64,000 nucleotides of DNA, taken from positions 3,378,919-3,442,918 of the forward strand of contig CM033360.1 in NCBI GenBank assembly GCA_019395295.1. Direction: 5' to 3'. Of the stretch, positions 36,101 to 49,309 are shown piece after piece (the first letter of the stretch is position 1; each line of letters begins with the position of its first letter). A program made the translations under genes and the position numbers. This DNA is from Osmanthus fragrans. Taxonomy: Eukaryota; Streptophyta; Magnoliopsida; Lamiales; Oleaceae. A model generated the notes under the pieces. It ran no database searches. It saw nothing but the letters and a program-made list of their open reading frames with translations, and was not told the origin of the DNA.

Positions 36101-36859
36101 AGATATATGCTTCTATCGTATATTACTATACCTTGTGTTTGACTTTGGAGTAAATTTTTTACTCAATGGAGCTTGAGGATTGAGCATAGATTCGGATGTG
36201 GAGATCATGTAACTAGCATTAAGAGTCAAATAAGGTATCAATATTGCAGAAGTTTGAACCTCGTGTGAATTATTTCTCATGTATGAGAATTCTCAAAATG
36301 TCAAGTTGGGGGAATTTTGGGTCCCAAGATACACAAAAAGCTAGAATGCATTATATGCTTCATAATGGCTAAGTGCGTCGTGGGCCACTCAAATTTGGCC
36401 TAAGGTACATCTAAATTACTCAGGTAAAATATAATCAATGACAAAATATGCAAACAATGATAGAATGTTGTTATTTCTTTGGTCTCTCCTTTTTGAGTGA
36501 ATTGTACAAATGGCGATCTTAGAAAAAATAATTCTGATGCCCTTGTGACCTTGGAGAAGCCATCACTCAAGGTCCTTCTCTTTTATCGATTCGTAGAGTC
36601 GATGATAAGTCGTATTCAAATTAATATTATTTTGAAAGAAATTGATTAGTTGCTCGTTGGCTTGATCTTTCAAAAAAAAATGTTGGTCACATGACAATTT
36701 AAAATCATCATATTTTACTTCTGTTACACTATTGCACTAAAGGTTCTCAGTCTTTGCTTATTGTCCCACTTATGCAATAAAAAATGAAATTTGATGATAA
36801 AAATACAAAAAATAAAAAAAAGCTAAGTTTAATAAAAAAATAAATTTGAGATATAATTA
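33169..36859. other. Gene-free intergenic region
   Basis: About 3.7 kb of AT-rich DNA with an (AAT)n run near 35966-35984. I see no exon-like conserved protein, no LTR and no clear inverted termini. Confidence 0.45.
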
Positions 36860-37381
36860 AGGGAAATTGTAACTGCGGTCCTTAACTTTTACGTTTTTTG
36901 TAAATTTTACACTAACCTTCACTTTGTACCACCCGAAATCTCAAACATTTTCATAAATTTGCACACGAGGTCCAAATTGACCGTTAGTTGACCAATAAAA
37001 TTGATTTTGACCATTTTTAAAGGGTAAAATGGTGACATTTCATCTTATATTTAAAATAAGGTAAAAAAAATTAAATGAAAAATGGTGGGATAGGGTTGAA
37101 GACTTGAAGTTCCACTCAATCCATACGAATTGAAACTGGAAAACCACCGGCCACCGGCTAGCTCATATCTCATCAAAATTCATCATATGTTTTAACTTTT
37201 GTATGCCAACATTCTTCAAACCCCATAAATCTCCACAACACACTTTTTTCTGCACAATCAATTAGAGTTGCAATTCACAGGTGGAAGTTACTGAGTTCTG
37301 GGTTTGGGAAGGACTTTCATATGAATTTTGCTGTAACTAATTTGTTGTAATTTGTTTTAATTAACTTACTGTATTAAGATC

Positions 37382-37669
37382 AGTGTTCTAAATAGTGCGC
37401 CTTGGCGCGTAGCGTGACCTTGGTGCCAAGCAAAGTGTTTGGCGCGTAATATGACGGTCAATGCGAGGCGTTGACCGATAAGGCGCGCATTATTTATTTA
37501 TTTTTTATTTTTTATTACAATTTTTTATTTTTTTATTATTAAATAATTTTTTAATTGATTAAAAATTAAAATAAGAAAACGTCTTTTTACGCATTAGCCT
37601 CGTCTAAACTCGCATAGTCCTTAGTTTGACCTCCACGTATCGCCACGCATTATGCTATTTAGAACCTTG
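37382..37669. mobile_element. hAT-like MITE, 288 bp, with perfect target duplication
   Basis: Starts AGTGTTCTAAATAGTGCGCC and ends CTATTTAGAACCTTG. Flanked by ATTAAGATC on both sides (37373-37381 and 37670-37678), consistent with an 8-bp hAT duplication plus one matching base. Related to the element at 55342-55852. Inserted inside the long-TIR element. Confidence 0.85.
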
Positions 37670-38284
37670 ATTAAGATCCAAATTGCAATATCTTCAAACC
37701 CCGTAATTGACTGAGTTCTAGGTTTGGAAAGGACATTGTGCCTCTTGTTGGTTTAAAATTTGAGCAACTTAGTAGAGATTTTGAAGAACCTCTCTTATTT
37801 GCAGTGAAGAACATCTCAGATCTCTGGCAGTGGAGAAGATTTTTCATTTGAGTTCTATTTTGGTTTGAGCATTTTCTAGTTTGGGTTCCATTATGGGACA
37901 CTTGGGTTTTCAATTGAAGGTAAATCTTTCTTTACATTCTAGGATAAAATTACAGAATTGAAATCTTCAACTAATACACGGACATTTACAGAATTGAAAG
38001 CTTCACATTTGGGTTCAATTCTAGTGGTTGGCGGTGGCTACCGGCCAACGGGCCAACGATTTTATGATTTTGATTTGTTTGTGGTGGTAGTGATAATAGG
38101 GTGGGACGAGGTCGGGTGGAAGAAAATGGCGTGGGCCGATGGTGGCTGAGGGGAGTTGTGGTGGTGGGTGGTGACAGTGTGATTTTCTAGTTTGGATTGG
38201 GGATGCGGTTGGGGGTGGGGAAGATGGTGAGTTTGTATGTGTTTTCATTTTTTTTTGAATTTAATTTTTTTAATTATTTTAAGT

Positions 38285-38712
38285 ATAAGATGAAATGTTA
38301 CCATTTTACCCTTTGAAAATGGTCAAAATTTGGTCAAAATCAATTTTATTAGTTAACTAACGGTCAAATTGAACGGTTTCCATCCATTTGAACCTCGGGT
38401 GCGAATTTATGAGAGGTTTGGGACTTGGAGTGGTACAAAGTGAAAGTTAGGATAAAGTCTGCAAAAAACGCAAAGGTTAGGGATCGCGACTGCAAAGATG
38501 AAATGTTACCATTTTATCCTTTGAAAATGGTCAAAATTTGGTCAAAATCAATTTTATTAGTTAACTAACGGTCAAATTGGACGGTTTCCATCCATTTGAA
38601 CCTCGGGTGCGAAATTTATGAGAGGTTTGGGACTCTGAGTGGTACAAAGTGAAAGTTAGGATAAAGTCTATAAAAAACGCAAAGGTTAGGAATCGCGACT
38701 GCAATTTTCCCT
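38285..38712. repeat. Tandem duplication (about 210 bp x2) of an element terminus
   Basis: Two near-identical copies run from AGATGAAATGTTACCATTTT to ATCGCGACTGCAA, the second ending in the true terminus TTTTCCCT. Differences are a few single bases (for example CTTGGAGTGG versus CTCTGAGTGG). Confidence 0.85.
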
Positions 38713-39262
38713 ATAATGAATCCTTAATGTAACAAGAAGAAAGTTTTATTGTCCATATAACCACACTTTAAAATAGAATAATGCTACTGATCCAATAATA
38801 TCAATCTATATATTTTTAATTGATAGGTTATCTTAAATGGAACTATGTGACTCCTTTTAAAATGATTAATCATCTAGTGACACTTGCGTGATACCTGATT
38901 CAGTGCTCAGCAGCAACAAGCCAACAATGTTAAACAATATTACTTTAAAGTAAACCTTTTTGAATATCTTAGGATAGGTGGATTGAACCAATACTAATCC
39001 ATTCTATATTCCTATCGAAGTTAGGGGAGAGTGGAGTGGGGTCGACAGAGGGCTAGACGTGTCGATTTCCAAAGGTTGGAAGTGGAGCAGTTGATCACAT
39101 TTGGTTCAACATTAGACTGCAAATGGCGTTAACATTTCACTCTCGCTATGACTCCTGTGCCATCCACTTTCTAATTTTCGCTTATGGGATCCAATGCAAT
39201 ATATGGTTTCCTTTGTCAATTTTAGTGTCCATTCAACTTTGTTATCTCAATAAGTGAGAAAT
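38713..39262. other. Intergenic spacer, no gene
   Basis: AT-rich; nothing recognisable. Confidence 0.4.
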
Positions 39263-39263
39263 T

Positions 39264-39870
39264 GTTGGAAATTGGTTTAACAATTCGAGAACATTAGTTC
39301 AGTGAAAGTATGACTTAATGTCAACTTTGATAAAATATTCAAACCTAATTTCTTTGTGCAAAGGAAATTTTGATTTTCATGTATATTTGACATGTCGAAA
39401 CTAATTTCAAGCAAATGAGAAACTGCGGTTCAAGTTTTGGAAGGAAAACTAGAGGAAGTTAAATAACACTGTCGCTCGAGCAAAGAGCAAGTGACAAAAT
39501 CTCTGCAACGCTCACTCGAACGACAGTACAGTATCGAGTCTTTTTTATGTGTTGCACGATTTGAATTTACACCACTTCGTTGTCAACTTTTCATCCTGTA
39601 TAAATAGGACTCTAGGGACGTATTATTCCTCATACCAATGATATACAAACATAAATATCATTCTTTCTTCTTCTTTTGAACAAATTTTTTGCATTCTTGT
39701 TGCATAAATCTTATTTTCATTTTGGAGTACAAAAGCCGTTATTCAGGTTCTTTGTGCTTGTGTTTGAAGTACTACAAACACAAGTGGTAGTCATTGTATC
39801 TTGGGAGTTGATTGCCATAAACCGTAGGCGTCGTTGCGGGGCAAATTCGATATAAGGACAAAATGTTGAA
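39264..39870 (+). repeat. Possible solo LTR
   Basis: Begins TGTTGGAAATTGG, has a TATA-type stretch CTGTATAAATAGGACTC near 39596, a CT/TTC-rich leader, and TGTATCTTGGGAGTTGATTG near 39796, all features seen in copia LTRs. No internal region, partner LTR or verified target duplication was found, so the edges are guesses. Confidence 0.35.
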
Positions 39871-42800
39871 CACTTGCCCCGACTTTGTGCTTTTAAGCGT
39901 TTTCCTACCTTTCCATATCATTTCTTTCCATGTTTTCTTGTCGTTACTCTATCCAATTGTCGGCAAGAATTCTTACATATATATCCTAGTTTTTTTACAT
40001 CACTATATATACACAAAATAACCCAACAAAAATTAGAGATCGAAAAAGTCACATTAACTCCATCAAATCAGACACACCCTTATAAGTGAAGATTAAAAAA
40101 TTGAAGCCCTCTTCGATTTTGTTAAATATTAGCTAAAATTTAGAGTTTTAGTAAATTTTGATAAAATTCGATGAATGTGTAGTTGAAAAGTTGTGGATTC
40201 CATGAAATGTATGGTTAAAATTAATTATTGAATTTAACTTAGGTTAAATCTAGAATTTTATCCTCACCAAATAGTGACTTTTTGATAAAAAAAAAATTGT
40301 GAAATTAAAATATATAGTTAAAAAATTGATAAAATTTGTGAGTCCAATGAAATGTATTGTTAAAATTAATTTTAAGCTTGACTTATAGTTCTAGTAACTT
40401 TCAAAACGAACAGGAACTTCAATTTTCAATAATAAGAAGCAAATTTATTTATACTCACGATGGGAGCCAAACACATCCCAAGATTGACACTCGAAAAGGC
40501 GTCCAAGATTTGTCTCCATTTTTATGTAATGGTTCTTAAATAAATTGGGAGTACTTGATTGATCGGACCAACTTATGCTGTGACATAAATTCTTTCACAT
40601 AGTAATTAGCTTCTCCTATATAATGATCTAATCTAATAGTCAAAGTTGATTGAATGATTTATACCAATTTATCTAATTAAACTAATGAGCAAGTTATGAA
40701 AGTTTTGTAAATTTTAATTGAATGTTACTAAGACTGATAACATAACAATATGTGCAAATTCTTGTTAATCAACATTCCTAAGTTAATTAAAAGCATATCT
40801 CAATATCAATTAAATTTATCCTCTCATATAACCTTCATATATCTCTATGAAAGATGGGAACTTGAAAGCATGTATTAAAAATGTTAGAACATTTATAAGA
40901 ATCATGCAAAGTATAGCGATAAATCTTTATTACTTATCGGACTTTATAATAATTGTTATAAAGTGTTATCTATCATATTGTTTATCTCGAAATCAATAAA
41001 ATTCACAATCAATCCAATTAGTAATCAAGTAATTAAAAAGTCATTAAATTATATAACAATCATCAAAGAATAAACATACATTGAACGTTAAATTATCGAA
41101 TTTATATTAAAACATCATAATAAGGGTTTATCAATGTCTTAGTAATTAAAACTCTAGCCTAGTATTACAAAATCACAATAAAACATAACATGAAGAAAAA
41201 TCTTGAAATCTTGAATCTCTTTGATGGTTTCTTGATTAATTTCCAATATATTTTCTTTCTTCTTTCTTTTTTTGAAAACGTGTAATTGTCATTTAATTCT
41301 CACAAGAACAAGGATTAACCTCTTTTTGGTGATGCTAAATTTTGGTGTATGAGATGTATATGAAAGGTGTCTCTAATGTGTTATGTAGTTAGATATTTGT
41401 AGAAGTCAAAAATTGGTTGAAAATCAAGTTCAAATTGTGCATTAGAAAAGTTAACTTAAAGGGTTATAACTTTATTAGAAATAGAATTTTTTTCAACTCG
41501 AATGTTTACTATGTCAAAAATGAGTCTTAATTTTCTACTAAAAATCTGGAATATAACTTTTACGATTGGAAATTGATTTGTGAAAATAATTATATTATAT
41601 TTATTTTTACTTCTAATTGCATTCAATGACTCTTAACAATCTTAAAGTATCGTCTTGTGGTCCGAATCAACTATTGAATATTTGTAATTTGATCCTCAAA
41701 CTTTATACTTTGCCCTTTTTTGCCATTTTTCCCTCTCATTTATTCTAATTTCAAGTTTAATCATCGAGTTTTTCTTAATCAGCAAAATATGCAATGAATT
41801 AGATCATAATTAATCAAAAGAATTTCAAAATATCTATATTCAAAGGCTGAAATAAATGTATAAAATACACTAATCAAAAGAATCTAGCAAGTATTACAAA
41901 TCTTACGTCTAATTTTCAGTTGGGTTCTAATAAAGCATCAATCTATATTTTATTACAAGTTAGCTATAGAAGCCCACGCGCTGAGAATGCGATGAGGGGG
42001 GGCATAACCCTCCGGACACCATATATCAATAACCAAACAATGTGAAGAGGAAGGCGTCAAGGCGGTGGTTGGCTACACAAAATAGAGTTAAACGGGGTAT
42101 TTATCCAGTGCAACAGGGTTCTCTGTATTCATCTTACGTGTCGATATTTGTGGGATGATTGGGTCCCTCGTTGTTGGAGCAGTACCCAATGTAAATCCCA
42201 TCTTTCAGTAATCAATGAGAATCGAAAATGGCGTTGTGGTCCCGTCCTGTATCTGATCTTGACATTTGATCTGCACCTGTTATTTGGCAGCTATTAACTT
42301 GGATCCAAGGCCCCAAAAATGCTACATACGATCTTGGTTTTTAACAGTAAGCCTCCGTTTTAGTCCGCTTTCTAGAAAGTTTATAAAACATGTACGTAAC
42401 ATTAAAGTGCTCTCCATACACCGTAACATTGATCGAGTTCTAAAAAAAAGTTGAACCCCAAACTTGAGGATTCCATACCATCCCTGTCCTAGAGTATCCT
42501 GAAAGAAGTAAACCGCAAATTATGCCTCCAAAAATATAGGATGGAAAGTTATTTGTACACTTGGACGTATTAAAGGAACATTATGTCTTGATAGAGGTAT
42601 GATTGAGTTCTGCATAATATCACAAGTGACGACATCTCTACTTGGCATATTATGTTGCATAAAACTTCTGACAACACTTACCCCTCTATTGAAGCATAAT
42701 ATCATATGGATTAATCTACAAGTACAAAATTATTTACAAAAATTTTTATAAAATTGACAAGTGACCACCCATCATTGGAGGGCGCGACCACTTGGCCATT

Positions 42801-44360
42801 TTGTAAAAAAAATTTGTACAAGATTTTATACAAATAAAATAATCCATATCCTATAGCATCACAAGATCACTTTCAAGATTAGTCTTTAGCTACTTCTTCA
42901 TGCACTAGTTAGGGTTTTGAACATTCTTGAAGTTCATAAAACATTGTCCCTCCCAAATGCTCAACGTTTTGAAGATTTTGTCGTTAATACTTGCTCACTA
43001 AAACGGGTCAATATATAGTGACTATATTTTAAGATGGTTGGGAGTGGGACCCGCTCTTCGATGTAGGATAACTCCTGTGACTATTGGAATTGTGTCCGTG
43101 TAAGAATAATGGGATTGAATAGTATTTTTACATTAATTAAGAGCACCAAAAAAAAAATATATTTTTCATTTTTCAATGGAGGGCCAAGGAGCGTCCCACC
43201 CAAGAGCTACACTCGTAATAGAAGGCTATCATAGATAGTGCATGTTTGATGGTCATTATTTGGTAAAAACTTTGTTTTGAATAATAAATTTTTTTGAGAA
43301 TGTGTGGTTAAAAAGTAGGGAACAATTTTAAATTTACGTGAAAAATATTGTGAAAATGTGAAAAATAAATATATAGAGTAAAGAGTTTTGAAATAATTAT
43401 TGTCAAATAAGAGCATAATTTATTTACAAATATAAAAGGCGCTACTAAAACTTTCTATTTCACAATTTCCTTCCAAATTTCACCAAAAATGGTGCTATAC
43501 GTACAGAAGAGTTTGACAATTTTTTTTTTTTTTTTTTTTTTTACAGAACACGTGTCATTATATGATTGGACAATTAAAAAAAATAAAAATAAAAAGTCAC
43601 TCATACAAGTGTTGTCAACGCATCACCAGGAATTGTTTTGTGAACCATTCCTTGTAATCAGGCATTTTTTTTTTCCTTTCACCAATATTTGAGTATCAAA
43701 CCATATTAAACTATTTGTTGACCATATTATGATTTAAAATAAAGTAATTAGTTCAACTTAGAGAATATAATTGTCGGCTAAAACTGACTTTGAAAAAGAG
43801 ATTTGTCAATTATTAACCTTAATCAATCAAATGCTCGTTGACTTGACAGCAACATGTGCCCATTACAACTTGACTTTAGGGAACAGTATTAGATGCTATT
43901 TGGTCAAAAAATAAAAAATAAAATTTCACATCAACACAAGTAAAAGTTTGATTTTAAAAAAATTGATAAAATTTGTAATTAAAAAGTCGATAACATTTGT
44001 GGATCGCATAAACCATATGAGTAAAAAAAAAAAAAAAAAAAAAAAATGAAGGTTAAAACTTAAACGAGAGCATAAAAGTATGATATTAGAAATCATTAAA
44101 TTCAAACAAGCAATTTAGCTTTATTTGATATAGATTAGAATCAGATTTTCAGTAAATTTTGATAAAAAATGATAAAATATGGGTTAAAAAGATGTATGTC
44201 TCATGCAATGTGTGATTATAATTAATTATTAATTTTTACTTACAATATTAATGATTTTAATTTATACCCAATAGAGACTTAATCTGACTAAAAACCAAAC
44301 GAGTACACGAATTTGAAAGTCATTAGACTTCGTATATTGAAGTTTGAAGAAAGAAAAATT
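39871..44360. other. Gene-free region with AT-rich repeat fragments
   Basis: About 4.5 kb without a credible gene. Fragments carrying GTTTTAGTAAATTTTGATAA occur near 40147 and (diverged) 43955 and 44150, related to one near 26655. Poly-A and poly-T runs lie at 43520-43542 and 44025-44046. Confidence 0.4.
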
Positions 44361-44854
44361 TAAGGGTTTGTTTGATTGCAAAAGTGGAATTTAGGTGAAA
44401 AAAAAAACGAATTGCAAAGAATTAAACTGTCTAGAATTTGTTTTACTGTAAATTATAATTAATTGTGTTTGATTGTTATAATTTTTCACCTGAAAAATGT
44501 TTAAAGTTTGGTGTTCGTTTGACTTTATTTTTTATGAAAATTGTCCATTAAATTGATACTTTTTTTTTTTTAACAATTGGCTCTAAAATTTGTTGCAATT
44601 GCAAAAATAATAATAATAATTGTATACCGAATACAATTCTTTTGACTTTGAAAAAAAAATTGGAATTGTTTTTCCTTTTCCCACCAAAGTGATGGGAAAA
44701 AGGCTTTTCTCCAATACCCAAAAAATTGCACACGTGTGAGAGAGAGTGAAAATTTCAATTGTCAATAAAATTTTGACTATCAATCATCACATTTGGATGA
44801 ATTTTTATTTTTTTTCATTTTTCATGAAATTGAACCCAATCAAAGAGGGCTAAA
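44361..44854. mobile_element. MITE-like element, TTTGATTGC family (copy 5)
   Basis: Left end TAAGGGTTTGTTTGATTGC, right end near CAATCAAAGAGGGCTAAA. Internal GTTTGATTGTTATAATTTTTC matches the other copies. It lies upstream of the MYB gene's promoter. Confidence 0.6.
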
Positions 44855-45900
44855 ATCCATATTAATTGAGAAGCAGTGTTGAGAGGTGTAGGGGTGACTG
44901 GTGAGCCGTTCCATGAATGATGATGGAGGGCCAGCCCATTCTTCATTAATTAATTAAAATAAAATAATTAAGAAAATATGGTTGTGTCGGATTAAAAAAA
45001 CCCGACAGGAGTGTCAATTATTATTATTATAATACGAAAACTTTTTCATAAGTTGCAGTATCCACAAACACCATCCCATCCAATCACATTTCACCACCCC
45101 CTCCCGTCCCCCCCCACCCCCCCCGCCGGTCTCTCTCTCTCTCTCTCTATGTTTTTTTGGCCAAAAATTCAGATTCAGCTTGCTTTGCTTTTTCTTCTTG
45201 CTTTCTTCTCTTTTCTTCGGTGTTTCAATATTACGGAAAAAGGAGGAAAGCAGAGGACTCTTTCTCAAATTTTTTCTCTTCATAAAATCCCAGGCTCCTC
45301 TCAACTGTTTCTCACTCGAGTTTCCATCTTTCAGCTTTTCAGGTTGTGACAGTTCTCCCCACCCCAGCTTCTTTATTAACTGTCTCTGTTTCTTGCACCT
45401 TTTTGCTTTTTCCTTAGTGGGATATCAAGAAATTTAATCTGAGGAAGATAAATTTCCACTAACTCCTAGTTCTGATTGAAGATCTTGTATCATTTTCTTG
45501 GAATTGTTTTTGGGTTTTTACGCTTTTAGTTGTCTTTGTCATTTGGTTTTGTGGGTTCAGATCTTAATGATGGTTTGGTGGATTTATATTGAGTGAAATA
45601 GTTTTTACATTTTATTAGTTTATTTCCTTTCTTTTGTTATCAAAATTTGTGGGATTTTGGTTGATTTTGAAAAAGGTGTGATCTTTTTAAGATTCCTCAA
45701 GGGAGAGGTGGCTGTAGAGGAAAAGCTATTCTGATTCCTCCACAAAAAACACTGATATAGCCATTGTGAAGCTTCCACCTCTCTGCATTTCCTTTACCAC
45801 TTCTCTTCTTACTCCACGCTTTTCTCCTCTGTTTCGCTATATCCAAAACTTATTCAAGATCTTCTGATATTTCAACTTATATTCTTCTTACTGGAATTTC
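44855..45900 (+). promoter_or_regulatory. Promoter and long 5' leader region of the MYB gene
   Basis: Contains C-rich sequence at 45098-45128 and a (CT)n run at 45130-45149, typical of plant leaders near transcription starts, then about 750 bp of T-rich leader or leader intron before the ATG. No TATA box is obvious. Several upstream ATGs exist, for example at 45149. Confidence 0.5.
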
Positions 45901-47063
45901 ATGAGGTGGGGTATGGAGATTTTATCACCAAGTTCCTATTTTTCTAATTCAAATTGGTTGCTTGAGGAGAGTAGAAGCACAAAATGGACTCCTGCTGAAA
46001 ACAAGGCCTTTGAGAATGCTCTTGCACTACACGATAAGGATACGCCTGATAGATGGCAAAAAGTCGCGGAAATGGTTCCAGGGAAGACTGTGTGGGATGT
46101 TATTAGGCAATACAAGGTGTTGGAAGATGATGTTAGTAGTATAGAGGCAGGGCTAATTCCAATTCCTGGATATAGCACGACGTCGCCTTTTACACTCGAA
46201 TGGGGGAGCGGCCGTGGATTTGATGGATTCGACCATGCTTATGTTTCCGGGGGAAGGAGATCCTTTTCAACTAGGTCTAATGAACAAGAAAGGAAAAAGG
46301 GTGTTCCATGGACAGAAGAGGAGCACAAGTGTGTTCTATCTCTGATACTCTATTGAACTCCATTTTCTTGCATATAAATTGAATGGATATTGCAGGAATA
46401 CTGCTTAAATATTGGAAGTGTAGAATAGTTTACACAGCATTTTACATAATAATCACCTACTAGTTGGATATAATTGACTTATCCTAATGATTGATGCTAA
46501 CTTATTTGAAATTCCTATTGTGTTTGGCATTAATTTGGGATGATTTGTTACATAGGTTGTTTCTGATGGGGCTTAAAAAGTACGGAAAAGGGGATTGGAG
46601 AAATATCTCGCGCAATTTCGTGATTACTAGAACACCAACACAAGTTGCTAGCCATGCTCAGAAGTACTTCATTAGGCAACTCTCCGGAGGAAAAGATAAG
46701 AGAAGAGCAAGCATTCACGATATAACAACGGTTAATCTCAATGATAACCAAAACCCGTCATCAGAGAACAAAAAACCACCTTCGCCTGAGCAGTCTACCG
46801 TTCTTCCACAGCAGTCAAATTCTGCAGCAATGCATAAACTTCCTTTCCAGTGGAATCAATCACCCAATGGTGCAGTCATGTATGGATTTCAAGCAGGAGG
46901 AGGAGGCCTAGGAAATATGTTTTCTCCTCCCAATGGCATGAATTCTTATGGACATAAAATGCAGACTCAAAATTTGCATAGAGTTGGTATGCATGAATCA
47001 TTATTGGGATCTCAAAACATGATGTTTCAGATTCAACCAGGGCATTATTTTCCTCATGCATAA
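45901..47063 (+). CDS. DIVARICATA-like two-SANT MYB transcription factor
   Basis: Two exons, 45901-46328 and 46556-47063, join CACAA|G in frame to give 311 residues. The first SANT/MYB domain (about residues 27-80; TKWTPAENKAFENAL, DRWQKVAEMVPGKTVWDV) is followed by a DIEAG-like linker (SSIEAGLIPIPGY). The second MYB domain starts GVPWTEEEHKLFLMGLKKYG and contains the plant-specific SHAQKYF motif (VASHAQKYFIRQ), which binds I-box/GATA-type DNA. The C-terminus is Gln/Asn/Gly-rich. Relatives set dorsoventral flower asymmetry or act in stress and hormone responses; the specific role here is unknown. An alternative start at 45913 (MEILSPSSYF) is also used by family members. Frame and motifs are intact. 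Confidence 0.93.
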
Positions 47064-48597
47064 TATTGCATTAGCCCTTGACTACACTTTGTTAGTTTGA
47101 ATTTACTAGCATAGATTGCTTGTGCTTTTCGATCTTTTGTGAATATTTTGTTTCTCAAGCACGGACTGGCAACACCGTGAATGCAATGCCAAATCACCCT
47201 GCATTCGAGCTCGAAGCAAGGTGTTACCAGTAGGTTGAAGTTGCGAATGCCACATTGAAATCGAACGTGTTAATGAAATACTCATATAATATGTTTTTTC
47301 TCTCTTGATTAGTACATTCTTGCCTCTTAACTGTTGCTAGCATACAATAAGCTCGAGTGTGGCTTGCATCCATATGACATCGTCCCAATGTTCTCTTTCT
47401 TCGTGTTGATCTAGTAATGAATAGAACAGAAGCCGAATGATAAAAAAAGGAATCACAAAGTCTAGACTTTTGCAAGCTTTTGAGTCGGAAGTCTAATAAA
47501 CATTACATTCATACAAATTCATTCGTCGTACTCTTTTCAAATATTTTCTCCCATTTCTTTTCCATTTACTTCTCAAAGTTCTTGATAAAAAAGAAATTCA
47601 ACAGAAACCTGTGCTCGTTGATACATTGTTACAATAAATTGAATATATTATCTACTACTAAGTACCGAATATTTATCGGCACGGTATATTCTATTGTGCA
47701 CTTCGAGCAAAGAATTCAAGGGAGGCAATATGAACATAGGTAGCTTTTCAATAGGAAATGACAAGATTAGGCAATTTCTTTATAGAAAAAGGAACACCAT
47801 ATGTGCATGTTGAACCCTAAAGCACCCTAGGCCACTTTATTCCGATTTTTATCATCTTAACCACATACACAGAACTAGGATCTCATACTTTCGGTTGTCC
47901 AATTGGTTTTGTGGACAATATTCTGATTTTTATCCCAAAAATCATTCTAAAGAATCAAATGGAGACTAAGTTTATGCATATGTATTGAGACTATGCAAAA
48001 AGTACATTTAATTATATTCTTGAAGATATCAGAAAGTAGCAAGACACAGACAATAGTCGTGAGGGTGACCAAGGACCCGAAAAATACCACGAGAGATGCA
48101 TCACACGTGATAACGAGAAGCATGATGACGTACTAAAGAATATTTATCTTCAATTCCGAGCTTGCATAGGATGCAATATTTCAACCTGTTTCACAGGCAG
48201 AGACTTGATGGCCATTATGGCCCATAGAAGTGAATAATCTCTTGTGGGTTTCTGGTACTGAATTTATAAATATCACAAGACGAAAGAGAAAAAGCATAGT
48301 ATCTCTATGCTATAAATTAAGTCAATAGGGAATAAATTATGGGATAAAAAAAAAATTCTATTCGATTAATGGGATTGAAACTTGCAAGAAAAAAAATTGA
48401 TTTTAATAAACATACAGAGAATCCATGCAGCTGATTGGAAGCACATAAAAAACACGATAGTTGAGGTTAGCTTATTGAGACTAGATAATAGAGTTAATGG
48501 ACGATCATTCAATTTTATCGACTTCTTTAAACTAACTCGCCATTGCAACCACTTACTGGTCCAGGTTTTAATCAAGCTACTAACTAAGAGCTTTTGA
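47064..48597. other. 3' flank of the MYB gene and spacer; no gene
   Basis: Holds the MYB 3' UTR, then AT-rich DNA with no conserved reading frame. Confidence 0.4.
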
Positions 48598-48828
48598 GAT
48601 CTAAAAACTGCTTTTGGACCCTTTTGGCTAATTTTATGAAAGTATTTTTTCGGTTAGAATAATTTTTAGAAAAAGCTGGTCCAATGTATCTTTCTTTAAA
48701 AGTACTTCCAAAATAGAAAGCTTTTCTAAAAATTTGTTTCCAAACAAAAATTAAGGTAACTTTCTCCAAAAGCTTTTCTAAAGGAAGCAAAAGCAAAATC
48801 AAAAGTCATGCCAAATGGGCTCCTAAAT
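48598..48828. mobile_element. Short MITE-like inverted-repeat sequence
   Basis: About 230 bp rich in AAAAGCTTTT-type self-complementary text, with GGACCCTTTTGGCTAATTTT near the left end and GCCAAATGGGCTCCT at the right, the usual look of small plant MITEs. Confidence 0.5.
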
Positions 48829-49309
48829 ACAGAAGAAACTATGATTTCTAGCAGCAAACTTGTGAAACTAACTCCTTAATACTATTCAGTACTGTATTCA
48901 GGGTCATCTAAGTTAAACTTGCCTGCATCAGGCTTTCTATCTAAGCTAAACTTGGCGGCAATCGCTAACAGAATCTGATCTTACTTTTATCTTTCTGATC
49001 TTCTTCAACTCCACCTCACGTGCCCTCTGGGTCCCATTCGTTTATCTCGTTAGTTACAGTTTCGTTCACTATGCAAACGCTTGCAGATTCCTCAATGCTT
49101 CTCACCAAAGAAATTGTTGGTTCCTGCACAATATCTCCAAATGTTGACAAAGTGAGTCCTACATTTTGTCAAGTAATAAAAATACAAGTTCATCAATCAT
49201 TCTGTGTGTGCGTGTGTTCCAGTGACCAAGCACATTCTTACTGCAGGTTGTTACGAGGTTTTTTTTTTCTCCGTCCTCACTGAATGAAAGACTGCCGCTT
49301 AAGAATAGC

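Larger units (their letters stand above)
36860..38712. mobile_element. Long-TIR DNA element (MULE-like, non-autonomous) with a nested hAT
   Basis: The left end AGGGAAATTGTAACTGCGGT and the inverse of the right end AGGGAAAATTGCAGTCGCGA begin inverted repeats that stay alignable for about 190-200 bp (shared CTTTGTACCAC, TCATAAATTT, GAGGT.CAAAT). Long TIRs suggest a Mutator-like element. The right terminus is present twice in tandem (about 38285-38492 and 38493-38712). Inside are a nested hAT-like element (37382-37669), GT/GG-rich sequence at 38020-38240, and no transposase. I could not find a convincing 9-bp target duplication. Confidence 0.65.

Noticed and set aside
45149..45349. Frame of about 66 codons from an ATG after the CT tract as a separate small gene
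   Set aside because: It lies in the leader of the MYB gene and its hydrophobic look comes from T-rich DNA. At most it is an upstream ORF.
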